In this document: positions 56,100-64,000 of the stretch, one piece after another
Layout of the letters: each line of letters opens with the position of its first letter
How positions within the stretch are numbered: position 1 is the stretch's first letter
Origin: Actinomycetota bacterium
Lineage (GTDB): Bacteria; Actinomycetota; CADDZG01; JAHWKV01
Direction: 5' to 3'
DNA: 64,000 nt
Assembly: GCA_030447305.1 (NCBI GenBank)
Contig: JAUJPC010000002.1
Span: 62,001 to 126,000 of the forward strand
Program-made: the position numbers and the translations under genes
Notes under the pieces: generated by a model
Databases searched by the model: none
What the model saw: only the letters and a program-made list of their open reading frames with translations
What the model was told of the DNA's origin: nothing

Positions 56100-56627
56100 A
56101 TGAAGGCTGACGAGGTGGGCCTCACTAGGTTGAGAAGCCTGCTCGTCGCGAGCGCGAGGAAGCAGGGCTTGCACCCGAACGACGTGGAAGACGTGGTTCA
56201 GCAGGCTCTTCTTAAGATCTGGAGGGAGAGGCCACGACCTGGAGCACCCGCGATTGAAATTCGCGCTCAGAGAGCATTACGGGATATTCGCATAGAGTTC
56301 TACCGTCAGCGGTCTCGGCGACAGGGTGAGTATTCAACTCCGGAACCAGGTGAAGACTCTGGAGCTCGTTCCCTTCCAGAAGAACTGGTTTATAAAGAGT
56401 GCGCTTACCAGCTAATCGAGCTCAACGACTTAGTCACACGCATTCTGCCTCCCGACGCCCGAACTTATGCTTTCTTGAAGATGCTCAAGGCGACGGAAGC
56501 TGATATTGCGCGATTGATGGGGTGGTCTGAGAAAAGGGCCGCAGCGGCTCGAGTCCAACTAGGCCGCAAGAAGGGTGAGATCGTACGCGCAGTACTAAAC
56601 GCGCTAACTACCGGTGAGGAGGACTGA
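56100..56627 (+). CDS. Sigma-70-like/ECF-type sigma factor
   Basis: SARKQGLHPNDVEDVVQQALLKIWRERPRPG region 2; MLKATEADIARLMGWSEKRAAAARVQLGRKKGEI region 4. Confidence 0.8.
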   Translation: MKADEVGLTRLRSLLVASARKQGLHPNDVEDVVQQALLKIWRERPRPGAPAIEIRAQRALRDIRIEFYRQRSRRQGEYSTPEPGEDSGARSLPEELVYKECAYQLIELNDLVTRILPPDARTYAFLKMLKATEADIARLMGWSEKRAAAARVQLGRKKGEIVRAVLNALTTGEED

Positions 56628-56905
56628 TGGTTGCATGCACCGCCGCACGCGAAAGCGAGTTTCGATCTGAAGAGTGTGGAGTACTGGGGGAACTGACGAG
56701 CTTGTGGCTCATGGTGCAAGCCGTCGAGGACATTCCGGCGACACCGGAAACCAATCTCTTGTACCAAAACGCCAAAGACGTCCTAGACGACTGCTTTCAA
56801 GACATGGGGCTGGACGCACCGTCGCTTCGAGCCTTCTTTCGAAGCAGCGAAATATCTTCAGTTCGCGAAAGTTTGATGAAGCAGGGTAACTACGGTCACC
56901 AGTGA
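56627..56905 (+). CDS. Small hypothetical protein coupled to the sigma factor
   Basis: 92-aa ORF whose ATG overlaps the sigma-factor stop (TGATG). Confidence 0.6.
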   Translation: MVACTAARESEFRSEECGVLGELTSLWLMVQAVEDIPATPETNLLYQNAKDVLDDCFQDMGLDAPSLRAFFRSSEISSVRESLMKQGNYGHQ

Positions 56906-57161
56906 AGCGGAACGCGACAGCACGGTTTACTTATAGGCGTGCGCCTTTTGCAGGATGCAAAGAAAAATCAATCCCAACATGGCCGTTGCTGGCAGGCGTC
57001 ATCTTGCGCGGTCAGGAGGAGTCGGTACCTATCGTTACGGACGACTACCGCGGCCGCACAAGATCTATAGCTACATCCAACGGACGTTTGTCGGCGGCCG
57101 GTCAACATCCTGAAGGTCAGCGATTTGGCAATTCAAAGCACAAATTAAGTTACAGTCTGAC

Positions 57162-57803
57162 GTGCCTAAAGCCTTCCCGTGGCAGCCGATGCGAACTACG
57201 ACTATGGCTGAAACCGCATGCGTCAGTTTCAGCGGAGATCTGGGCCTGTACGCCGAGGGTTACCTCGAAGGGGCAGAGGCCCTGCTCGAAGTGGTTAAGA
57301 AATCGGGCGAGAACCAGGATCTGCTCGTTTATCCCATCGTTTACAGCCTCCGTCACGCCGTCGAGCTACTCCTGAAGCAGGTCATCCGGGCGGCTCGTCT
57401 CCTGGTCGACAAGCCAGGCGACTTCCCCGACAGTCACCGGATTGAAGATCTCTGGAAAACCTGCAAGCCGTTACTGAAGAGCATCTGGCCCAACGATCCA
57501 TCATTCGCCACGGTTGAATCAGTAATTTCTCGGTTGTCCGAGCTCGATCCCGAAGGACAGGCGTTCCGCTATCCCGTCGGCACGAGGGAGAAGGGCGTCC
57601 GAGCGCCGACCCTGGACATAGACCTACGCCATTTGGATCTCGGCGCCCTGGTTGCCGATGTCGGAGACGTGATCCGCCTGCTACAAGGTGCGGATACAGG
57701 AATCGACGTGTACATGGATGGCAAGCGCGACATGTTGGACGAGCGACGCCAAATCGAACGCGAGATGCGGGCCGAGTACGAGGCGGAAATGCGGGGAGAA
57801 TGA
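57162..57803 (+). CDS. HEPN-like hypothetical protein
   Basis: YPIVYSLRHAVELLLKQVIRAARLL helix pattern typical of HEPN-like proteins; start uncertain. Confidence 0.55.
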   Translation: MPKAFPWQPMRTTTMAETACVSFSGDLGLYAEGYLEGAEALLEVVKKSGENQDLLVYPIVYSLRHAVELLLKQVIRAARLLVDKPGDFPDSHRIEDLWKTCKPLLKSIWPNDPSFATVESVISRLSELDPEGQAFRYPVGTREKGVRAPTLDIDLRHLDLGALVADVGDVIRLLQGADTGIDVYMDGKRDMLDERRQIEREMRAEYEAEMRGE

Positions 57804-57931
57804 AATCGAAGCCGACGTCTAAACCTCCGACGTGGACCGATCAAGATGGCGATCACAAGGGAACGTGGGTTATCTGGTTTCCTCCAAGGCCTTGGCGGCC
57901 GCCCCCATCTCCACGGTGCGACAGGCTCTAG
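57800..57931 (+). CDS. Tiny Pro/Trp-rich ORF (43 aa)
   Basis: ATGA overlap with previous gene; MKSKPTSKPPTWTDQDGDHKGTWVIWFPPRPWRPPPSPRCDRL. Confidence 0.35.
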   Translation: MKSKPTSKPPTWTDQDGDHKGTWVIWFPPRPWRPPPSPRCDRL

Positions 57932-58001
57932 ACCAATCCGGATCGGTAACCCATTTGGATGCACAACACTTATTTGCAGATTCCAGCCCGGGCTTCCTTT
58001 C

Positions 58002-59087
58002 TCATTCAGACCTTACGTTTTTGCGGTAAAAATCCCCTAGCCCTGATCGCAGGTCATCATTGGCACTAGGGAAAAGATGTCCATATCGGTCGAGAACTAC
58101 TGACGCACTGGAGTGTCCGGCCCACGTCTTGATCGCTTGGACGTGAGCTCCAGTCGCAATCCAAAGGGCAATGGCGGTGTGCCTCAGGTCGTGTACCCGG
58201 AGCGGATCCACCTCTGCGGCCTTAACGGCTGGCAGCCAGACTCGTTGTCGGAAAAGGCCGCGGCGCATAAAGCCTCCTTCTGGGCTGGCAAAGATCAGAT
58301 CTGAGTCTGGGGCACAGAAGCGGTCGATGTGGTTCAACAGCTCGCTGGCGACTTCCGTGGGTATTGGAACGGTCCTGCGACCTGCCCTGGTTTTCGGAGG
58401 TCCCATGGACAAGGTTCGCCCGTCGACCTCCACCAAGATCTCGGCCACCTTCAACTCGGCCGCCTGGGCGTCGAATCGGTCCCTGCGAAGGCCGGCCATC
58501 TCTCCCCAACGAAGTCCCCCGTACGCGCCGATCAATACCAGCGCCCGGTAACGGGGATCGATCGCGTCGGCCAGCTTGTGGATCTCCCGAGGGGTCAAGA
58601 ATCGCATCTCGGAATGTTCGATCTTCGGCAGCGAGATGCCCCGGCACGGACTCTGAGCGATCAGGCCATTCTCGACGGCTACCTTGAGTACCGAAGTCAA
58701 AACGACATACGCCTTCCGAACCGTGGCCGGAGCGAGTTCTGCCGAGAGGTTTGCGACCCAGTGCCGGATCTGAGGAGGGCTGATTTCGTTCAAGGCCATC
58801 TTGCCCAAGTGAGGGAGAAGGTTGTTATCGAGTACGTAGCGGTAACGTGCTCTAGTCGAGGGTCGCAGGTTGACCATGGTTTCCCACCAGAACTCGACCC
58901 ACTCAGCCAGCTCCGTCTTGCCGGCCCGCGGATCGATCCAGGAACCGCTCCCCGTTTCGATGGAGGTTTCGGCCAGAAATCGCTTTGCATCAGCGCGTCG
59001 ACTAAACGTCTTGTGTCGAACCTTGCCGCTCGGGTCGCGGTAGCCGGCCCTCCATTTTTTATTGTTCGTCTGCTCGATCCAGCCCAT
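58002..59087 (-). CDS. Tyrosine recombinase/integrase
   Basis: GAYGGLRWGEMAGLRR, DPLRVHDLRHTAIALWIATG, TWAGHSSASVVLDRYGHLFP (R..HxxR..H..Y). Confidence 0.95.
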   Translation of the reverse strand: MGWIEQTNNKKWRAGYRDPSGKVRHKTFSRRADAKRFLAETSIETGSGSWIDPRAGKTELAEWVEFWWETMVNLRPSTRARYRYVLDNNLLPHLGKMALNEISPPQIRHWVANLSAELAPATVRKAYVVLTSVLKVAVENGLIAQSPCRGISLPKIEHSEMRFLTPREIHKLADAIDPRYRALVLIGAYGGLRWGEMAGLRRDRFDAQAAELKVAEILVEVDGRTLSMGPPKTRAGRRTVPIPTEVASELLNHIDRFCAPDSDLIFASPEGGFMRRGLFRQRVWLPAVKAAEVDPLRVHDLRHTAIALWIATGAHVQAIKTWAGHSSASVVLDRYGHLFPSANDDLRSGLGDFYRKNVRSE

Positions 59088-59149
59088 AGGTTCCCTGCGC
59101 TTTGGTCACCGTCCCAGTCTCCACACCGGGCTGACTCTTCCCGCCGGTC

Positions 59150-59425
59150 CTAGCTCCTCTTTCTCCGGCGCATGGGGGGCATGGGCGGCGGCCTAAGGCA
59201 CTCATTCTCAGGGTCTCCACCCAGACGGGTTGATTCCAGCCACTCTTCAAGGCGGCCCGGTCGGAATCTGAGGTGGCTGCCGAGCTTGAAAGCGCCCATC
59301 TCGCAAGAGTGGCGGTAGACGAAAGAAGGCGCCACGCTCAGAAGGTCGGCGACCTCTTCCACGGTGAGAAGCCTCTCGGTGCGCTCGGGCACCTTCCAGC
59401 CGGCTGAGTACTCCTTTATTTGCAA
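59150..59425 (-). CDS. Helix-turn-helix excisionase-like protein
   Basis: LLTVEEVADLLSVAPSFVYRHSCEMGAFKLGSHLRFRPGRLEEWL. Confidence 0.88.
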   Translation of the reverse strand: MQIKEYSAGWKVPERTERLLTVEEVADLLSVAPSFVYRHSCEMGAFKLGSHLRFRPGRLEEWLESTRLGGDPENECLRPPPMPPMRRRKRS

Positions 59426-59441
59426 AGCGATTCACCTCCTT

Positions 59442-60245
59442 TCAGGTACGTAGATTTGTTCTGTTCAGGCCAGAGTCCAACTCGAATAGTGATCTGCGAT
59501 GGCTCTCGTTCACCGGCAGCCATATCGGACCGAGCGGTCGATCAAGGTGCCAATGAAGGAATGACGTGGCGACAGTCAGCCGGGTGGACCTGAGCGCTGG
59601 TCGGGCGGAGCGTTCACGTCTGGTGCTGCTGAAGCAGACCAGCAGTAGTTTAGGCAGGTGAACGGATATCGCGACCTCCTCGTAGTCGACGATCTTGTCC
59701 CTCAGGCACGAGCCGCTTTCCGTGCCTCGATCGAGTTCCAAGAAGAAGTTGGTTTGGGTTTCGCCGAAGCGGAAGATTCCGAGCCCGTCGGGCCGCACGA
59801 CCCCATGGCAGGCCTCCATGCTTGCCCTCTCACCGAGCCAATCGACCAGCTCGATGCCGTTTTGACGGCTGATGTGAATCAGGCGGCAGAAGAACTCGTT
59901 GGTGTCCCGCATGTGCTGCAGACGTGGACTCTTGACCAGATTGGGAGGCCGATTCCTTCGGAAGTAGAGCTTGTCGGCTTCGACATCCCTGATGTCGGAG
60001 ACGATCTCAGCGCCTGCTTTGTCCAAAACGTAGTGCCATGGCCAGGATCCTGGTCTTTTGGGCGGTCTGAAACGGTTGAGCACTCCGATCTGATGAAGTT
60101 GGTGGAGGCGGACGCGAGCCCGTGAATAGCTGGGGAAATGGAGTTGGTAGATCTGGGTGGTCGTAAGGAATCGGTGTTCGTAGATGTCGACGCAGATGTC
60201 GAAGTCCCGCTGGGTGAGCTTGGAGAGGATGGAGATCGAATCCAT
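59442..60245 (-). CDS. Replication-relaxation family protein
   Basis: LTQRDFDICVDIYEHRFLTTTQIYQLHFPS...ARVRLHQLHQIGVLNRFRPP; MDSIS start just downstream of the palindrome. Confidence 0.8.
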   Translation of the reverse strand: MDSISILSKLTQRDFDICVDIYEHRFLTTTQIYQLHFPSYSRARVRLHQLHQIGVLNRFRPPKRPGSWPWHYVLDKAGAEIVSDIRDVEADKLYFRRNRPPNLVKSPRLQHMRDTNEFFCRLIHISRQNGIELVDWLGERASMEACHGVVRPDGLGIFRFGETQTNFFLELDRGTESGSCLRDKIVDYEEVAISVHLPKLLLVCFSSTRRERSARPALRSTRLTVATSFLHWHLDRPLGPIWLPVNESHRRSLFELDSGLNRTNLRT

Positions 60246-60272
60246 TTCATATCGCCGAGGCGATATGAAATG
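60243..60272. promoter_or_regulatory. 30-bp near-perfect palindrome (14-bp arms, 2-nt spacer)
   Basis: catttcatatcgcc-ga-ggcgatatgaaatg, covering the probable start codon of the replication-relaxation gene. Confidence 0.8.
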
Positions 60273-60298
60273 AGTCTGGGGTTTGACTGCGCGCCCCA

Positions 60299-62869
60299 TC
60301 AGGCTTCCTCAGGCACAGGCTTGTGCGATGCCTCCCCGCGCAGCCGCCGCTGCGCGCCATGCTGATCCCCATACTGCGCGTCATGGTGCGCGCCATGCTG
60401 ATTCGGGCCAGACCCACGTTGACCGTCCGTCGGCTTCGCCGGCAGCAACTGCGTCGTTGCATTTCGCTGGCGGCTACGGATGTTCTCTTCTACCTGCTGC
60501 CTAGAGACGGCGAACAGCTCGGCGCTCCGTCGTCGCACTCGCGTCGCTCGGTCTTCCGACCCTTCGGCTAGCGGAACCGTTTTGAAGGTGAAGGCTCGGC
60601 CGTGGCCTCCATTGATGCTTGGTCGGCAAGCCGCCTGAAATGCCGCAAGGTGACTGAGGTCGTGGGCAGATAGGTCGGGGGAGTAATGCCGCTCCAATTG
60701 GTGCGCATCCTCGGGTGAAACCGCAAATGTGACCTTGGTCCGGGCGTTGGCCCCCAAAGCCTCCCGCATGTCTCGAGGAAGCTGGCCCATGTGCTGATGC
60801 GCCAGGACCAGCGACAGGTGGTAGCCGCGGGCCTCGGCGAGTAGATCCTCGAAAGACCTGGGCAGTGACATGTAGTTGTGCATCTCGTCGACATATAGGG
60901 TGGTGTCCGGCCGCATGTCATCGGGCAGACCGATTCGTTTCATGCAGGCCTGCCAAACTCGAGCTACGACGAAGCCGCCGAGAAGCCGGGAGGTCTCGTC
61001 CCCGAGAGTCCCTTTCGGAATACGGACAAGGATCAGTCCACCGCGCTCGAGCAGAGTCTCGAAGCTGCGCCTGGGACGAGGCTGACCGATGATTACCCGG
61101 GAGGGTCCCCGTAACAGGACCGCTCTTAGCTTGTTGAGCAGGCCTGATATTTGCTCGTTGCGAAGCCGCTCCGGCAGCTTGTCGTACCAGGTCCAAAAGT
61201 CGCTCAGGCCAACGACATGGCGAAGCCTAAAGTTCACCTCTCGCCGCCAATCGGGATTTGTCAGCAGCAAGGGGATCTCAGTAACCGTGGCCCCGGGTAT
61301 GTGCCTCAAGGTCAGACAGCAGGCCCGCATGATGTCGTCGGTGCGCGGACCCCACCATGGCTCAAAGATTCGGCGGAACACCCCAACCGCCTGCTCGACA
61401 ACCAGATCGTCTCCGCCACCGCCTAGCAGGTCGAGGCCTACCGCGAAGTCGGGGTCGTCGGGATCGATCAGGCACGTCCGCTCCTCCGCGCCGGGCGGCA
61501 GTCGCTCAATTATCGATTCGACTAGGTCACCTTTGGGATCGATCACGACCGCCGCCCGAGAGTTGGCCGCGTCCTGCAGGACCATCTGTGCCATCAGGGT
61601 CGATTTGCCGGTACCCGTTTCGCCGATGAGGTGCAGGTGATGCCGTGCATCCGGCACGGAGATCGCCACGACTCTTTCGCGTAGGGACGGATGGTCCGCC
61701 CGGCCCAGCACCTTCCCGGAAGTAGGCAGCATGGATGAGGGAGGTGCAGTCCTTGCGCCGGCCACCTCAAGACCAGGAACTGTTCCTGCTGACTGGAGTG
61801 TGGCTATCTCGGCAAGTTCTGGGACCGAGAGCAGGTAGCCCTTTGCGAGGCGATGATCTGCCAGAGCCCGGCTGCCGCAGAGAATCCGTCGCCGCCGAAA
61901 GCCGTTCCGGCCCTCGAAAACAGCGAACGATCCGGCGAGCGCATGCAGTCGCCCGCGGGCCTGCTGACCAGTTGGAGATGAGGCGCTTACCCGGACCAGA
62001 CACTCGAACAAGGGGGAAGACGCCTTTTCCAAGACCGCACGGATGTCCGATTCGGCGGCTGGGTCCGGCACAACACGAAGATGGTGGCCGGAGGCGCCGT
62101 TATGGGCCTGCCCCCTAGAGTTGACTCGCAGACGTTTCGCCGCTCCTAGCAGACGGCCTCTCGATTTCGAGGTTGTGGGCCGAGCTAGCACCTGAACAGT
62201 GGCACTCTCCTCAGACTCTAGGCCGGTCATTGCCGCAAGCACGAGACGGAAGGAGTCGTTGGTAGGACCGGAGCCGATCGGGAACCAGTCATCATTGGCC
62301 AGGGTGAGAGCGGTGACCTCGGTACGGCATCGGCCCGGCGCGGGGTTGGTCGAGCCGGCGGTAGCGTGTGAGCCGGGCCAGGCGGCTTCTACTGCACGTT
62401 CGACCAGACCAGGGGGCACTGAGCTTGGCACCCACAAAACAAAGCTGATCTGCTCGCCAGCTGCCCTCACTTCCCAGCAGACGTGAGGTTGGCCAAACAG
62501 AGATCGGGCGATCCGCGGTCTTAGAAGGGAATGAAGCCCCATCCAAAAAGCAAGCCCTCCCTTGGGGTCGGATTCCACAGGAGGCAGGATGGAGATGGAC
62601 CGTCCGTGCGACGAGCCGATTCGATTGCGACCCAAGCGAGCGATGGTGCTGAGTCCAATGGTGATGGTCACACCTGCCGCCGTCGCAAGCAGCCACGGCA
62701 CTGTCTGGCGAAGCCAGATGAAGGCATCGGCCCTTAATCCTTCGGGATTCTCAATCACGCTGGTGATCCACCGGGAGAGCTGCTCTTCAACCATCGCTAA
62801 GACCGCTACGTGCCGGAGCGCAGTTAAGCTTTCGCCGGACTGTGTGATCGGATGCAGCGAACCCCTCAA
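60299..62869 (-). CDS. Conjugation coupling/type IV secretion ATPase (VirD4/TraD-like)
   Basis: HLIGETGTGKSTLMAQMVLQD Walker A; AAVVIDPKGDLVESI; LYVDEMHNYMSLPRSFEDLLAEARGYHLSLVLAHQHMGQL. Confidence 0.88.
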   Translation of the reverse strand: MRGSLHPITQSGESLTALRHVAVLAMVEEQLSRWITSVIENPEGLRADAFIWLRQTVPWLLATAAGVTITIGLSTIARLGRNRIGSSHGRSISILPPVESDPKGGLAFWMGLHSLLRPRIARSLFGQPHVCWEVRAAGEQISFVLWVPSSVPPGLVERAVEAAWPGSHATAGSTNPAPGRCRTEVTALTLANDDWFPIGSGPTNDSFRLVLAAMTGLESEESATVQVLARPTTSKSRGRLLGAAKRLRVNSRGQAHNGASGHHLRVVPDPAAESDIRAVLEKASSPLFECLVRVSASSPTGQQARGRLHALAGSFAVFEGRNGFRRRRILCGSRALADHRLAKGYLLSVPELAEIATLQSAGTVPGLEVAGARTAPPSSMLPTSGKVLGRADHPSLRERVVAISVPDARHHLHLIGETGTGKSTLMAQMVLQDAANSRAAVVIDPKGDLVESIIERLPPGAEERTCLIDPDDPDFAVGLDLLGGGGDDLVVEQAVGVFRRIFEPWWGPRTDDIMRACCLTLRHIPGATVTEIPLLLTNPDWRREVNFRLRHVVGLSDFWTWYDKLPERLRNEQISGLLNKLRAVLLRGPSRVIIGQPRPRRSFETLLERGGLILVRIPKGTLGDETSRLLGGFVVARVWQACMKRIGLPDDMRPDTTLYVDEMHNYMSLPRSFEDLLAEARGYHLSLVLAHQHMGQLPRDMREALGANARTKVTFAVSPEDAHQLERHYSPDLSAHDLSHLAAFQAACRPSINGGHGRAFTFKTVPLAEGSEDRATRVRRRSAELFAVSRQQVEENIRSRQRNATTQLLPAKPTDGQRGSGPNQHGAHHDAQYGDQHGAQRRLRGEASHKPVPEEA

Positions 62870-63417
62870 CGGCTAAAGCCGATGTGAAGATGCCTGCCGT
62901 GATCCTTGGTGAACGAGTACATACCGGCCGCCTCGATCCGCCAGGGGCCGCCCAGCTCGTCGGGTCTGAGCGGTGGCGCCAGCGACGCCACCAACCGGGC
63001 CGCGGCGTACGCCCGGTGGTTGTTCACGCTGACCGGAACTTGGTCGATCACGCTGATATCCACCGCCCGGCCCGGTATGTGATTCGAGACCCGGTTGGTG
63101 CCCTTAACGAAGTAGGAGTGGCCGGAGGAAAGGGGGCCGACCCGGTTGAGTTCGTGGTGCTGAGCCAGCAGCAACAAAACCTGCAGGACCCGGGGGTCTG
63201 TTCTCGCCGCCTCGACGTCGCCCCGGGCTGCCGTCGTGAGGTGAATTCTCGGGTGGGCAAGTACCTGGGACTCGAGGGTGCCGGAGCCGAGATCGAACTG
63301 CGCTTGGGCGTCTGCAAAGCCAGGGGCAAACTGGGGCGGCGCAGCAGCTCCCACTCCGGCGAGGGCGAAGACGGGGACGACCAGAAGACTCGCTATGCAG
63401 AGGGCTAGCTTTTTCAT
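62866..63417 (-). CDS. Secreted protein, peptidase M15-like
   Basis: Signal peptide MKKLALCIASLLVVPVFALAGVGAAA; SNHIPGRAVDISVID and GRHLHIGF metal-site pattern. Confidence 0.6.
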   Translation of the reverse strand: MKKLALCIASLLVVPVFALAGVGAAAPPQFAPGFADAQAQFDLGSGTLESQVLAHPRIHLTTAARGDVEAARTDPRVLQVLLLLAQHHELNRVGPLSSGHSYFVKGTNRVSNHIPGRAVDISVIDQVPVSVNNHRAYAAARLVASLAPPLRPDELGGPWRIEAAGMYSFTKDHGRHLHIGFSR

Positions 63418-64000
63418 CCCCCCGCCTCCTCGGCGGCTGCCAGCTCGGCCGGATTCGAGGTCACCAGAGCGTGCTCTTGGGCAGAGGCGATCACCTCAAG
63501 AGTTGCCCGCTCGGATCCCAGGCAGAGCAGCCCCCGCCCGGCCGGGCAAGCCCCTAGGTAGGAGGTTTCACCCTTAGAGAGGTCGAACGCCTCGGCCAAG
63601 GCTTTGAGCGACTGAGGATGTTGACCCAGCAGGATCTGCATCGAGGCGTTGGTGAGTACGGTGCGGCCAATGTCGCTCGACAGGGCGTCCCGCACGTCCT
63701 GGGTGATGGTTGTCAGGCCGCACCAGTACTTGCGGGAAGAGCGAGCCAGCCGCTCTAAGAACCGAGCTCCCGCCTCCGACTGAAGCATCAACCACGCCTC
63801 GTCCACCACCACGATGCGCTTCTTGAGCTCTCCTCGGCACACCCGGCCCCAGATGGTGTCGAGAGCGATCATGGTGGCGGCCCCCTTGAGCTCCTGGGGA
63901 ATGTCCCGAAGCGAAAAGACGACCAGGTGGCCGGTTGGGTCGGTGGTGGTCGGCCCGTCGAACAACCCCCGGTGCGACCCCGATGTAAACGGCTCGAGGC
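63414..64000 (-). CDS. VirB4-like ATPase, N-terminus off window edge
   Basis: EPFTSGSHRGLFDGPTTTDPTGHLVVFSLRDIP...KRIVVVDEAWLMLQSEAGARFLERLARSSRKYWCGLTTITQDV; open to 64000. Confidence 0.85.
   Translation of the reverse strand, partial: LEPFTSGSHRGLFDGPTTTDPTGHLVVFSLRDIPQELKGAATMIALDTIWGRVCRGELKKRIVVVDEAWLMLQSEAGARFLERLARSSRKYWCGLTTITQDVRDALSSDIGRTVLTNASMQILLGQHPQSLKALAEAFDLSKGETSYLGACPAGRGLLCLGSERATLEVIASAQEHALVTSNPAELAAAEEAGG

Larger units (their letters stand above)
52860..64000. mobile_element. Integrated conjugative element adjacent to tRNA-Val (right end beyond window)
   Basis: tRNA followed by cargo, tyrosine integrase, Xis-like HTH, replication-relaxation protein, coupling ATPase and VirB4-like ATPase. 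Confidence 0.8.

Noticed and set aside
53633-56627. Type II CBASS assignment for the E2-E1/JAB locus
   Set aside because: No CD-NTase (cyclase) or CBASS effector gene visible in the operon or within the window; kept as related but distinct.

Overview
High-GC (actinobacterial-looking) chromosomal window, described from sequence reading only. (1) 1-11.0 kb: glycan cluster with a complete ADP-heptose-type sugar pathway (GmhA, HldE and a GT2-GmhB fusion), two GT9 heptosyltransferase-like genes, other glycosyltransferases, a NodU/CmcH-type carbamoyltransferase and an SDR. (2) 11.0-19.2 kb (minus strand): type I R-M operon whose HsdR carries a C-terminal minimal nucleotidyltransferase (MNT, GSx10DxD) domain, followed by an overlapping HEPN gene (Rx4H). 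hsdM and hsdS are each split by a 1-nt frameshift in a G/C run, and a 2-TM membrane protein gene overlaps hsdM. (3) 19.4-52.8 kb: mostly core genes (RadC, ERCC4 nuclease, HNH/DUF222, fused SecDF, KhtT/Kef pair, UppP, three class A PBPs, one with ~205-aa CxxC-bearing C-terminal repeats, topoisomerase IB, YihY, rhodanese, DUF309) plus pseudogenes and possible structured RNAs. (4) 52.8-64 kb: an integrated conjugative element next to tRNA-Val(TAC) with integrase, Xis-like HTH, replication-relaxation protein, coupling ATPase and VirB4-like ATPase. Its cargo is a compact ubiquitin-like conjugation operon: a 42-aa K/P/D/E-rich disordered peptide ending in Gly, an E2-E1 fusion and a JAB/JAMM peptidase, with a sigma-factor gene divergent to it. 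The most interesting candidates are this E2-E1/JAB/peptide operon and the HsdR-MNT + HEPN locus.
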